A DNA stretch of 10,210 bases, taken from contig JAPHRB010000087.1 in NCBI GenBank assembly GCA_026197015.1, positions 1 to 10,210 of the forward strand, given 5' to 3'. The notes beneath the pieces are model-generated. The model searched no databases, was not told where the DNA came from, and worked only from the letters and a program-made list of their open reading frames with translations. This document shows, one piece after another, positions 1 to 7,724 of this stretch (the stretch's first letter is position 1; every line of letters starts with the position of its first letter). The stretch comes from Gammaproteobacteria bacterium (GTDB lineage: Bacteria; Pseudomonadota; Gammaproteobacteria; SZUA-229). The position numbers and the translations under genes were made by a program.

Positions 1-62
1 AACCAATGGATGTAGCGTCGTTTGTAAATGCAAATGACATTAGTGGTGTAATCCTGGGTTAA
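1..62 (+). CDS. fmt: Partial 3' end, probable methionyl-tRNA formyltransferase
   Basis: Only the last 19 codons plus stop are visible, read in the frame beginning at base 3 and ending with TAA at 60-62. The peptide ends in DISGVILG. Fmt proteins of Pseudomonas-type gammaproteobacteria finish with a similar short hydrophobic tail (often ending in LG), and fmt is normally the gene immediately before rsmB, usually in a def-fmt-rsmB group. Fmt formylates the initiator Met-tRNA. The assignment rests mostly on gene order and tail resemblance; nothing catalytic is in view. The next gene starts 87 bases downstream on the same strand. Confidence 0.55.
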   Translation, partial: PMDVASFVNANDISGVILG

Positions 63-74
63 AACCCCGGGTTT
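53..74 (+). terminator. Weak GC-rich hairpin at the fmt stop
   Basis: CCTGGG (53-58) can pair with CCCGGG (66-71) across a 7-nt loop, with one T-G pair, and TTT follows. It overlaps the stop codon of the upstream gene. The stem is short and the T-tract is only three bases, so at best it is a weak attenuator; it may be chance. Confidence 0.25.
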
Positions 75-149
75 ACGCGTGAATAATTTTAATCTTTATA
101 TACGCTCTTTAACCATTCAGGCGTAATATTTAAATTTATTGTAGAAATC

Positions 150-1505
150 ATGCCAGGCAAAAATAAAAATAATGAAACTTCCCTCGCTTCACGAAAAGCG
201 GCGTTAAATATTCTTTTGTCTGTATTAAGAGATGATGGAAAGTCGCTCTCATCGCTTACGCATTTAACAGAAAATATTGACGCACGTGATGCTGCTTTTG
301 CACGTATGTTAAGTTTTGGTGTGTTACGTTTTTATCAGCAATTAGAGGCACTGCTCAAACCGTTTATAAAAAAACCACTTAAAGTTAAAGATATTGATGT
401 TCAGTTAGTTATGTTGATGGCTGTTTATCAAATAGTGTATAGCAGGGTTCCGGAATTTGCAGTTGTTGATTCCGCAGTACAGCAAATTCGTAAGTCGAAG
501 AAAAAATGGGCCGCGAGCATGGTAAATGCAGTGCTGCGGAGTTTTCTGCGTCAAATTGAAAACAAAGAGCTGCAAGAAGTGATAGCAGAACTTGAAACTG
601 AAGAAGCAATTTATTCACATCCTCAATGGATTATAAACAGGATGAAAGAGGATTGGCCTGAAAGCTGGAGAGAGATACTTCAGGCCAATAATCAACAGGC
701 ACCGATGACGTTAAGAATAAATCTGCAAAAAACTACATTAGATGACTTTATAACTGAGCTTGAAAAAGATTTTGAAATTAGTGCTGAAAAGATACCCGGC
801 ATACCCACTGCAATTAAACTTGAGCAGGCTCGTGATGTAAAACAGCTACCCGGATTTAATAAAGGCTGGTTTTCTGTGCAAGATGCAGGTGCTCAGCTTG
901 CAGCGCAAATATTACAGCCGAAAGCGGGAGATTATATTCTGGATGCCTGCGCTGCGCCCGGCGGAAAAACGGCACATATGTTTGAAATGCAAGCGGATAT
1001 TACGCTTACAGCACTGGATATTTCGCAAAGCAGGTTAAAGCGAGTAGAAGAAAACTGTCAACGTTTAGGGTTTAAGCCAAAATTAATAACCGCGGATGTT
1101 ACCGAAGTTGAAAAATGGTGGGATGGTAAACAGTTTGACAAAATTTTACTTGATGTGCCTTGTTCAGCTGTTGGTGTTATCAGGCGTCACCCGGATATCA
1201 AACATTTACGATGGGATGAAGATATAGAAACGCTGGTGCAGCTACAGAGAGATATATTGCTTAAAAACTGGCAATTATTAAAATCCGGCGGGTTTCTTTT
1301 ATATGCAACCTGCTCATTATTTAAAGCAGAAAATGAACAACAGGTGACGTGGTTCCTGCAGCAAAACGAAGATGCCAGTCTGGTCGATTTAACTAGTGTT
1401 GTCTCTTTGGCAGCAGGTCAGGAATCTTCAGCTCCCGGTTTACAGTTATTCCCGGTAAGTGGTGATAATGATGGTTTTTATTACGCATTACTTGAAAAGG
1501 CTTAA
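150..1505 (+). CDS. rsmB: 16S rRNA (cytosine-967-C5)-methyltransferase RsmB
   Basis: Transfers a methyl group from SAM to C5 of C967 (E. coli numbering) in 16S rRNA; cytosolic, acting on naked rRNA before 30S assembly. The 451-aa product (E. coli RsmB is 429 aa) has an N-terminal NusB-like RNA-binding domain (about residues 12-150, from SRKAALNILL) and a C-terminal Rossmann methyltransferase domain. SAM-binding motif I is DACAAPGGK (265-273). Motif IV is DVPCS (335-339, Cys338), and motif VI is ATCS with Cys388, the expected catalytic nucleophile; both cysteines of the m5C-RNA methyltransferase mechanism are present. The ATG at 150 places the NusB domain at the usual distance from the N-terminus, but only a poor ribosome binding site precedes it. 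It lies 87 bp after the probable fmt, the canonical position, so read-through from upstream is likely. The gene appears intact. Confidence 0.97.
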   Translation: MPGKNKNNETSLASRKAALNILLSVLRDDGKSLSSLTHLTENIDARDAAFARMLSFGVLRFYQQLEALLKPFIKKPLKVKDIDVQLVMLMAVYQIVYSRVPEFAVVDSAVQQIRKSKKKWAASMVNAVLRSFLRQIENKELQEVIAELETEEAIYSHPQWIINRMKEDWPESWREILQANNQQAPMTLRINLQKTTLDDFITELEKDFEISAEKIPGIPTAIKLEQARDVKQLPGFNKGWFSVQDAGAQLAAQILQPKAGDYILDACAAPGGKTAHMFEMQADITLTALDISQSRLKRVEENCQRLGFKPKLITADVTEVEKWWDGKQFDKILLDVPCSAVGVIRRHPDIKHLRWDEDIETLVQLQRDILLKNWQLLKSGGFLLYATCSLFKAENEQQVTWFLQQNEDASLVDLTSVVSLAAGQESSAPGLQLFPVSGDNDGFYYALLEKA

Positions 1506-1530
1506 AGGTATCTGTTCTGGTAAGAGCCTG

Positions 1531-1559
1531 TTGTTTACGCCTATAAGCACAATTCTTAT
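1531..1559 (+). promoter_or_regulatory. Possible sigma-70 promoter for the trk operon
   Basis: TTGTTT (1531-1536) and TCTTAT (1554-1559) are separated by 17 bases, giving roughly 3/6 and 4/6 matches to -35 and -10. It is the best-spaced pair I noticed in the 216-bp leader before trkA. Leader length and the absence of another obvious start site favour a promoter here, but the match is poor. Confidence 0.25.
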
Positions 1560-1659
1560 GTATGTTAGTCAGTCGTAAGCTTCAAAAGCTAATTTAAAGA
1601 AATAATCGTTTGGCTAATGCATCGTTTATAACTGGAAAATAACCCATAAAGGCGTAAAC
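1533..1659. repeat. 10-bp inverted repeat pair in the trkA leader
   Basis: GTTTACGCCT at 1533-1542 is exactly mirrored by AGGCGTAAAC at 1650-1659, so the two arms are 107 bases apart. The left arm overlaps the possible -35 region. A shorter version of the same pair (GTTTACGC at 71-78, AGGCGTAA at 119-126) lies upstream of rsmB. The arms could be paired protein-binding sites; they are too far apart for a simple hairpin. Confidence 0.45.
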
Positions 1660-1677
1660 TTCGCGATTACACTTAAC

Positions 1678-1703
1678 CCTGGTAAGGATATAAGCTTTCC
1701 AGG
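1678..1703 (+). promoter_or_regulatory. Stem-loop in the 5' leader of trkA
   Basis: CCTGGTAAG (1678-1686) pairs with CTTTCCAGG (1695-1703) in a 9-position stem with a single T-T mismatch and an 8-nt loop. It ends 18 bases before the trkA ATG. No T-run follows, so it is not a terminator. A second tight palindrome, AACTT-G-AAGTT, occupies 1706-1716, right where the ribosome lands. Together they could influence translation or mRNA stability. Confidence 0.4.
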
Positions 1704-1721
1704 ATAACTTGAAGTTAAGAT

Positions 1722-3098
1722 ATGAAAATTCTGATTCTTGGGGCTGGGCAGGTAGGCTCATCAGTAGCGGCCAATCTTGCATCTGAAGCAAATGATATAA
1801 CGCTAATTGATCACCGTGTTGAAGTGCTTAATGAGCTTCAAGACCGGCTTGATATTCAAACCGTGGTTGGTAATGCGGCTCATCCTAATATTCTTGAGCA
1901 GGCTGGCATTGAAGATGTGGATATGCTCATTGCGGTAACCAATAGCGATGAAGTAAATATGATCGCCTGTCAGGTTGCCTGGACTCTGCATCACACGCCC
2001 ACCAAAATTGCACGCATCCGTTCATCGCAATACCTCAAGCATAATGAACTATTCAAGGGCAATGCTGTACCCGTTGATGTAATTATTAGTCCTGAAGAAA
2101 TTGTAACAAATTACATATTTAATATTATTGAATACCCCGGTGCTTTACAGGTATTAGATTTTGCTGACGGTAAAGTCGTGCTTGTTGGTTTGCGCGCTTA
2201 TTACGGGGGGCCACTGGTTGGTCATCAGTTAAGTGAGTTACCTAAACATACACCCGGAACCGATACACGAGTTGCAGCAATTTATCGACGGGATCGTGCG
2301 ATTATTCCAAGAGGTCACACCGTCATAGAAGCCGGCGACGAAGTCTTTTTTATTGCCGCACGTGGTGATATTCGTGTAGTAATACGCGAGTTACGAAAAC
2401 TCGATAAGCGTAACAAACGAATTATAATAGCGGGAGGTGGCAATATTGGTAAACGTCTTGCCGAACGTCTGGAAAAACGCCATCAGGTGAAAATTGTAGA
2501 GCGTAATGCCGATCGTGCTTTTTACCTTTCTCAGACACTTGCTAAATCAGTGGTTTTATTGGGTGATTCGGCGGATGAAGAATTATTGTTAGAAGAAAAT
2601 ATAGATAGTATGGATGTTTTTTGTTCTGTAACGAATGATGATGAAGCAAATATTTTATCAGCAATGTTGGCTAAAAAACTAGGCACACGAAAAACCATGT
2701 CGTTGATTAATCGCCCCGCTTATGTTGATTTAATGGAAAATCAGGAAGCAATTGATGTTGCTATTTCTCCAGAGCAGGTGACTATTGGTGCATTATTAAC
2801 GCATGTAAGGCGAGGTGATGTTGTCGCAGTGCACTCATTGCGTCGTGGAGCTGCAGAAGCAATTGAAGCTATTGCTCATGGTGATAGTGGCAACTCTAAA
2901 GTTATTGGAAAATTAATTGAAGAGATAGACCTTCCAGAAGGCACAACGATTGGTGCAATAGTACGTGGTGAAGAAGTAATTATTGCGCATCATGATACAG
3001 TTATAGAGTCTGAAGATCATGTGATTATGTTTTTAGTAGACAAGAAAAAAATTAATGATGTTGAGCGCCTGTTTCAGGTGGGCATTACATTTATCTAA
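1722..3098 (+). CDS. trkA: Trk potassium uptake system, NAD-binding subunit TrkA
   Basis: Peripheral cytoplasmic regulatory subunit of the Trk K+ transporter; it binds NAD(H) and nucleotides and gates the TrkH channel. The 458-aa protein has the full tandem RCK architecture: RCK_N 1 (about 1-130) with GAGQVG at 7-12 and the acidic LIDHR at the end of beta-2; RCK_C 1 (about 142-225); RCK_N 2 (about 232-350) with GGGNIG at 238-243 and KIVERN after it; RCK_C 2 (about 370-455). The length matches E. coli TrkA (458 aa). Both glycine-rich motifs are intact. The ATG at 1722 gives an N-terminus MKILILGAGQVG exactly as in the family, although no good Shine-Dalgarno precedes it. The trkH start is 11 bp after the stop, so the two are co-transcribed. 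The 216-bp leader with dyads suggests this gene opens the operon. Confidence 0.98.
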   Translation: MKILILGAGQVGSSVAANLASEANDITLIDHRVEVLNELQDRLDIQTVVGNAAHPNILEQAGIEDVDMLIAVTNSDEVNMIACQVAWTLHHTPTKIARIRSSQYLKHNELFKGNAVPVDVIISPEEIVTNYIFNIIEYPGALQVLDFADGKVVLVGLRAYYGGPLVGHQLSELPKHTPGTDTRVAAIYRRDRAIIPRGHTVIEAGDEVFFIAARGDIRVVIRELRKLDKRNKRIIIAGGGNIGKRLAERLEKRHQVKIVERNADRAFYLSQTLAKSVVLLGDSADEELLLEENIDSMDVFCSVTNDDEANILSAMLAKKLGTRKTMSLINRPAYVDLMENQEAIDVAISPEQVTIGALLTHVRRGDVVAVHSLRRGAAEAIEAIAHGDSGNSKVIGKLIEEIDLPEGTTIGAIVRGEEVIIAHHDTVIESEDHVIMFLVDKKKINDVERLFQVGITFI

Positions 3099-3109
3099 GG
3101 TAAGTTATT

Positions 3110-4561
3110 TTGCACTTTACTGTTATTCAGCGTATTTCTGGCATTTTAATAATGCTCTTCAGTTTTACATTGCTGCCTCCTATAATTATTGACTTTATAT
3201 ACCTGGAAAATGCAGCCTACGCATTTTTTGCGGCATATATAGTATTGCTAATAACGGGTTTTGTTTTATGGTTACCCGTTAAAAACTCAAAAAAAGACTT
3301 GCGCCTCAGGGATGGTTTTATTGTTGTTGTGCTGTTCTGGTTTATATTAAGTATAGCTGGGACATTGCCTTTGATACTTTATGAGCAACTTGATATATCA
3401 GTAACAGACGCATTTTTTGAATCGGTTTCTGGTTTAACAACTACCGGCGCAACGGTTATTACCAACCTGGATAGCTTGCCTCATTCCATACTTTTTTATC
3501 GCCAGGAATTACAATGGTTAGGTGGTATGGGTATTATCGTATTGGCAGTTGCGGTTTTGCCCATGCTTGGAATTGGTGGTATGCAGCTTTATAAGGCAGA
3601 AACTCCGGGGCCTATAAAAGACAGGAAATTAACACCTCGTATAACTGAAACAGCAAAAGCACTCTGGTATATTTATTTAACCTTAACCATAATGTGTGCA
3701 TTAGCATACTGGTTTGCAGGAATGAATATATTTGATGCGGTAACGCACAGTTTCTCAACAGTAGCTATTGGTGGCTTTTCTACTCATGACGCTAGCCTGG
3801 GATATTTTGATGATGCTGAAATTGAAATTGTCGCAATAATTTTTATGTTTTTAGGTGGAGTTAATTTCGCATTACATTTTGTGGCATTTAGAAACTGGAG
3901 TTTTAGATCTTATTTAAAAGACGCGGAATTCAAAGTTTATTTTCAGGTTTTATTATTTGTTTCAATAGTTTCTGTTGTTTTTTTGCAATTCACTGATGTT
4001 ACGGATAGTTATAGCGAATCAATTTTGTTAGGTGTTTTTCATGTGGTGTCTGTAGGCACCACAACTGGTTTTGTAACAACTGAATTTCATTTGTGGCCGA
4101 GTTTTCTACCCGTGTTATTACTTTTTACAAGTTTTATTGGCGGTTGTGCAGGTTCAACCGGTGGTGGCTTGAAAGTGATACGCGTTATTCTGTTGTTAAA
4201 GCAGGGGATGCGTGAAATGACAAGATTGATTCATCCAAAGGCTGTTATTCTGGTTAAGATTGGTAGAAAACCGGTAGCCGATTCAGTAGTTGATGCAGTA
4301 TGGGGCTTTTTTGCTATTTATGTGGCGGTATTTGTAATAATGATGCTGTTGTTAATGGCAAGCGGGCTTGATCAAATAACGTCGTTTTCTGCGGTGGCTG
4401 CAACGCTTAATAATTTAGGCCCTGGTTTAGGAAAAGTAGCATCAAACTATGCATCAATTAATGATTTTTCTAAGTGGGTGCTGAGTTTTGGTATGTTATT
4501 AGGTCGTCTTGAAATATTCACGCTTCTGGTATTACTTACGCCTGCATTCTGGAGAAAATAG
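3110..4561 (+). CDS. trkH: Trk potassium uptake channel subunit TrkH (TTG start)
   Basis: Inner-membrane K+ channel/transporter subunit that works with TrkA. The 483-aa protein is strongly hydrophobic and carries the four membrane-pore-membrane repeats. The selectivity-filter segments are visible: TTTGA (110-114), IGGF (220-223), GTTTGF (316-321) and the signature GCAGSTGGGLK (345-355). The N-terminus MHFTVIQRISGILIMLFS matches the start of E. coli TrkH (MHFRAITRIVGLL), so initiation at the TTG at 3110 is well supported. AAGG at 3097-3100, overlapping the trkA stop, gives a Shine-Dalgarno 9 nt upstream. E. coli TrkH has the same length. The TTG codon may limit synthesis of the membrane subunit relative to TrkA. 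Its TAG stop overlaps the next gene's GTG start by one base. Confidence 0.97.
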   Translation: MHFTVIQRISGILIMLFSFTLLPPIIIDFIYLENAAYAFFAAYIVLLITGFVLWLPVKNSKKDLRLRDGFIVVVLFWFILSIAGTLPLILYEQLDISVTDAFFESVSGLTTTGATVITNLDSLPHSILFYRQELQWLGGMGIIVLAVAVLPMLGIGGMQLYKAETPGPIKDRKLTPRITETAKALWYIYLTLTIMCALAYWFAGMNIFDAVTHSFSTVAIGGFSTHDASLGYFDDAEIEIVAIIFMFLGGVNFALHFVAFRNWSFRSYLKDAEFKVYFQVLLFVSIVSVVFLQFTDVTDSYSESILLGVFHVVSVGTTTGFVTTEFHLWPSFLPVLLLFTSFIGGCAGSTGGGLKVIRVILLLKQGMREMTRLIHPKAVILVKIGRKPVADSVVDAVWGFFAIYVAVFVIMMLLLMASGLDQITSFSAVAATLNNLGPGLGKVASNYASINDFSKWVLSFGMLLGRLEIFTLLVLLTPAFWRK

Positions 4562-5124
4562 TGCCAGACTGGAATTCGGTATATACAGAAAAGTCAGTTG
4601 AAAATTCTACTCCAGCAGATGTGTTATTAAAAAATAGCCATCTATTGTCCTGCAAAGGTAAAGCGCTTGATTATGCAAGCGGTTTAGCCGGTAACGGAAT
4701 TTATCTCGCAAAAAATGGTTATAACGTGAAAGCCTGGGATATGTCAGATGTTGCTGTCGAGAAAATTAACCAGTACGCCAGGAATAATAACCTGTTATTA
4801 AACGCTGAAGTTTATGATCTGGAAAACAATTCGCCTAAAATACAAAACCAGTATGACGTGGTTGTAGTGAGTTATTTTTTACATCGTGAAACTTTACGTT
4901 ATTTGTATGATGTTTTGAAAAAAGGCGGGCTGTTGTTTTATCAGACTTTTAGTGGTTTGCAATATAAAGAACAGGGGCCCGCTAGAAAAGCCTTCAGACT
5001 TAAAAAAAATGAATTACTGGATGTTTTTTCAGATATGCAGTTGTTGTATTATCGTGAAGATGATGAAAATGCAAACGGCCCGGAAAGCAAACAGGGTCAG
5101 GTCTTTTTTGTGGCAAAAAAATGA
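4561..5124 (+). CDS. TehB-like class I SAM-dependent methyltransferase, substrate unknown
   Basis: A 187-aa single-domain protein with the Rossmann methyltransferase layout. The N-terminal PDWNSVYTE resembles the WDxxY lead-in of small methyltransferases. Motif I is LDYASGLAGNG (36-46), where most relatives read LDLACGxGRN. An acidic beta-2 end, WDMS (59-62), would contact the SAM ribose. DLENN follows as the adenine-contact region, then YDVVVVSYFLHRE (motif IV) and LKKGGLLFYQTF (post-motif). TehB and thiopurine-type enzymes methylate small molecules or metalloids, but the substrate cannot be read from sequence. The GTG start at 4561 shares its G with the TAG stop of trkH, so translation is probably coupled to it. 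The end overlaps the downstream acyltransferase by four bases (ATGA). No signal peptide or membrane segment; cytosolic. Confidence 0.85.
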   Translation: MPDWNSVYTEKSVENSTPADVLLKNSHLLSCKGKALDYASGLAGNGIYLAKNGYNVKAWDMSDVAVEKINQYARNNNLLLNAEVYDLENNSPKIQNQYDVVVVSYFLHRETLRYLYDVLKKGGLLFYQTFSGLQYKEQGPARKAFRLKKNELLDVFSDMQLLYYREDDENANGPESKQGQVFFVAKK

Positions 5125-6077
5125 ATCAAAAGAAAAAAATAAAACCAAAAAGTTCACTGGTCTATGATACGTCTTTTAAACTAGAATATTTAAAACCGGC
5201 ATACTGGGGTGTCTGGGTTTCAGTTGTGTTTTTATGGCTGTTCATGTTTTTGCCCGGCTTCTTACTGGATGGGCTGGCAAATAAACTTGGTGATTTGATT
5301 AGGAACATAAATAAAAAAAGACGAAGAATAGCCAGAAAAAATATCGATTTGTGTTTTCCTGAATTAAATGATGAAGAAAAAAAAGAGTTAATTAGACGAA
5401 ACTTCAGGCACCAGGCAAGAAGTATTTTATATTATGGCATTATCTGGTGGGCACCAAAATTTATTCTTAAAAAAAGAATTGTATTTCAGGGGCAGGAAAA
5501 TATTGAGGCATCATTAAATAATAATCGCTCGGTTATTTTTATGGCGGCTCATAGTCTTGGCCTGGAAGCCGCGGTTTCAGCAGCAACAATGAGTTATCCG
5601 TCATCGGGGCCATTTAATCCAATGAAAAATAAACTGGTGGACTGGTTTGTTGCCAAAGGGCGTTCTCGTCACGGTGGTATTTTGTACACCAGAGAAGCAG
5701 GTTTGCGGCCTATAATAAAAGACGTGCGAGGCGGTTGCACTATGTTTTATTTACCAGACGAAGATCTTGGCGCAGAGCGTTCAATTTTTGCTCCGTTTTT
5801 TGGTATTGAAAAGGCCAGTGTTCCCGTTTTAGGTCGCCTGGCAAAATCATGCAAAGCCGATGTTCTGCCCTGCATGGCCTGTTATGACGAAGAAAGGCAT
5901 CGTTACAATATTCATATACTGCCCGCATTAAAAGATTTTCCAACGGGTGATGATTATGAAGATACCCTGGTCATGAATAAATCTCTTGAAGAAATAATCA
6001 GGTTATGCCCGTCGCAGTATTTCTGGATTATGAAGTTGTTTAAAACAAGGCCTGTCGGTGAGGCGAAATTGTATTGA
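5121..6077 (+). CDS. LpxL/HtrB-like lysophospholipid/lipid A acyltransferase family protein
   Basis: A 318-aa protein of the LPLAT superfamily that in LpxL/LpxM transfers a secondary acyl chain from acyl-ACP to lipid A precursors at the inner face of the cytoplasmic membrane. A lysine-rich N-terminus leads into one membrane anchor (about 28-50), then a basic stretch with RRRIARKNIDLCFPEL, a typical LpxL-family segment. The catalytic HX4E motif is His144-Glu149 (HSLGLE). PDEDLG (212-217) followed by FAPFFG, and the C-terminal FKTRP, are also family hallmarks. E. coli LpxL is 306 aa. Its position is not with other lipid A genes: it is the last gene of the trk operon, overlapping the methyltransferase by ATGA, with no evident Shine-Dalgarno, so coupled translation is likely. 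Whether the acceptor is Kdo2-lipid IVA, a later lipid A intermediate or another lipid (for example an ornithine lipid) is unresolved. Confidence 0.88.
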   Translation: MNQKKKIKPKSSLVYDTSFKLEYLKPAYWGVWVSVVFLWLFMFLPGFLLDGLANKLGDLIRNINKKRRRIARKNIDLCFPELNDEEKKELIRRNFRHQARSILYYGIIWWAPKFILKKRIVFQGQENIEASLNNNRSVIFMAAHSLGLEAAVSAATMSYPSSGPFNPMKNKLVDWFVAKGRSRHGGILYTREAGLRPIIKDVRGGCTMFYLPDEDLGAERSIFAPFFGIEKASVPVLGRLAKSCKADVLPCMACYDEERHRYNIHILPALKDFPTGDDYEDTLVMNKSLEEIIRLCPSQYFWIMKLFKTRPVGEAKLY

Positions 6078-6227
6078 ATAGAAAATAATATTCCAGACTA
6101 ATAAAACCGAAAACTGATAAAAGCTGATCGCATTTTGGCATTATATATTGGCTATTTAGAAGGTGTATTAATCGTTTTTATTGACCAAAGCTGACATTCA
6201 GGTAAATCATTAGAGACGACTTCTTTC

Positions 6228-6231
6228 ACCA
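6228..6231. repeat. Left target site duplication (ACCA)
   Basis: The four bases ACCA immediately outside the left inverted repeat are repeated immediately outside the right one (7911-7914). This defines the insertion boundaries and the host target. Confidence 0.8.
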
Positions 6232-6249
6232 CAGGCTGTGTGAAAACTC
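6232..6249. repeat. Left terminal inverted repeat (IRL)
   Basis: CAGGCTGTGTGAAAACTC at 6232-6249 is the exact reverse complement of 7893-7910. The identity stops abruptly on both sides. Confidence 0.93.
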
Positions 6250-6264
6250 TAATAAGGATATAAT
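6237..6264 (+). promoter_or_regulatory. Possible transposase promoter
   Basis: TATAAT at 6259-6264 is a perfect -10 hexamer. It lies 27 bases before the transposase ATG, a short leader. The matching -35 would fall inside the left inverted repeat, where no good TTGACA-like sequence exists, so intrinsic promoter strength is probably low. Confidence 0.4.
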
Positions 6265-6290
6265 AAGTCTTTCCAATGTGAGGCCATCTA

Positions 6291-7724
6291 ATGAGTGGAT
6301 TCATACAGGGCGAAGCCCGGCACCAAACCACCTTATTTCCCGAAGCCCTCGACGACTACATAAAAGAAGAAAATCCCATCCGTGTTATTGATGCCTTTGT
6401 CGATGGTATTGATCTTTTACGTCTAGGTTTTAAAGTCATACCTGCTGACACCGGCCGACCTGGCTATCACCCATCGATAATGCTCAAGTTATTTATTTAT
6501 GGTTACCTAAACCGCATCCAGTCATCACGTCGCCTAGAAAGAGAAGCCGGTCGTAATGTTGAGTTGATGTGGTTATTAGAACGGCTCTCACCCGACTTTA
6601 AAACCATTGCCGATTTTAGAAAAGACAATAGCCGAGGCATCAAGAATACCTGTCGCACATTCATTGATCTTTGTCGCCAGATGAATATGTTTACCGATAC
6701 GGTAGTTGCTATTGATGGTAGTAAATTCAAAGCGGTTAATAACAGTAAAAAGAATTACACACCATCAAAATTAAAGTTTCATGTTGATCGGTTTGAAAAG
6801 CATCTCGCTGAGTATTTAAAGCAGCTTGATGATGCCGATAAAAATGAGAGCCAGCCTGTTGATAATGAAGTAATAAACGACAAAATATCCTGGCTTAAAA
6901 AAAGACTGGTTAAGTTAAAAGCCATGGAAGAAAAAGTGAACAAGCATCCTGAAAAACAAGTGTCTACCACCGATCCTGATTCCCGGCTAATGAAAACAAA
7001 AGGCATGAGTCGACTCGTTTGTTACAACGTGCAAAGCGCTGTTGATTGCAAGCACCATCTTATTGTTGCTCATGAAGTGACGAATAAAACGGATAGGGGG
7101 CAGCTATGTCGGATGGGCAAGAAGACACAAGCAGCACTGAAGGAAAAGGATATCACAGTGATTGCCGATAAAGGTTATTACAGTGGAGTTGACATAAAAG
7201 ACTGTCAGGACAATGGAATGGCCGTTATCGTACCGAAAGGCGATACTTCAGGCAGTGAGAAAAAAGGGATCTTCAACCGCTCACTGTTTAAGTACGATGA
7301 AGATAAAGATATCTATATCTGCCCTGCAAATAAGGAAATGACATATCGTTTTTCGAGCATCGAAAAAGGCCTAACCATGAAACGGTATTTTTTAGACATC
7401 ATGACCTGCAGAGCATGTCATCTTAAACCCAATTGTTCGAAAGGTAAGCAGCAGCGCAGAATAGCGCGTTGGGAGCATCAAGGTAAAATTGACCGTATGG
7501 AAGATTTAAAGGCAACCTTGCCAAATAGTATGTTGATAAGAAAACAAACGGTAGAGCATCCATTTGGAACGATTAAATCCTGGATGGGATCGACACACTT
7601 TTTAACCAGACGTTTCAAAAATGTCAGTACGGAAATGAACCTTCATGTGTTGGCTTATAACCTGACAAGAATGATAAAAATAAAAGGTACTCAAGGATTA
7701 ATCTGTGCGATGCAGACCCAGTGA
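6291..7724 (+). CDS. IS1182-family DDE transposase
   Basis: Cuts and joins the element ends during transposition. The 477-aa protein begins with the family N-terminus (QGEARHQTTLFPEALDDYI) and a DUF772-type helical DNA-binding region (about 15-125: GRPGYHPSIMLKLFIYGYLN, then the FKTIADFRKDN box). The catalytic triad is visible: Asp142 in VAIDGSKF, Asp293 in VIADKGYYSG and Glu422 in KQTVEHPFGTIKSWMG. A cysteine cluster with ICPANKEM and TCRACHLKPNCSKG lies between the second Asp and the Glu, as in relatives. A lysine-rich, coiled-coil-prone stretch (about 165-220) follows the first Asp. GTGAGG at 6278-6283 is a good ribosome binding site 7 nt before the ATG. There is no frameshift or internal stop, so the gene is probably functional. 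It reads in the same direction as all neighbouring genes. Confidence 0.95.
   Translation: MSGFIQGEARHQTTLFPEALDDYIKEENPIRVIDAFVDGIDLLRLGFKVIPADTGRPGYHPSIMLKLFIYGYLNRIQSSRRLEREAGRNVELMWLLERLSPDFKTIADFRKDNSRGIKNTCRTFIDLCRQMNMFTDTVVAIDGSKFKAVNNSKKNYTPSKLKFHVDRFEKHLAEYLKQLDDADKNESQPVDNEVINDKISWLKKRLVKLKAMEEKVNKHPEKQVSTTDPDSRLMKTKGMSRLVCYNVQSAVDCKHHLIVAHEVTNKTDRGQLCRMGKKTQAALKEKDITVIADKGYYSGVDIKDCQDNGMAVIVPKGDTSGSEKKGIFNRSLFKYDEDKDIYICPANKEMTYRFSSIEKGLTMKRYFLDIMTCRACHLKPNCSKGKQQRRIARWEHQGKIDRMEDLKATLPNSMLIRKQTVEHPFGTIKSWMGSTHFLTRRFKNVSTEMNLHVLAYNLTRMIKIKGTQGLICAMQTQ

Noticed and set aside
409..618. Reverse-strand open frame inside rsmB
   Set aside because: It lies wholly inside the well-supported rsmB gene, has no recognisable motif and is a by-product of AT-rich coding sequence.
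1543..1590. Small dyads ATAAG-N7-CTTAT and AGCTT-CAA-AAGCT after rsmB as terminators
   Set aside because: Stems are only 5 bp, AT-rich and lack a following T-run.
4952..5167. 71-codon frame overlapping the methyltransferase and acyltransferase
   Set aside because: It overlaps two recognised genes in another frame, and its product is low-complexity Lys/Met/Cys-rich without a family signature.
6503..7006. Reverse-strand frames inside the transposase gene
   Set aside because: They sit opposite an intact DDE transposase with all catalytic residues and show no motifs.
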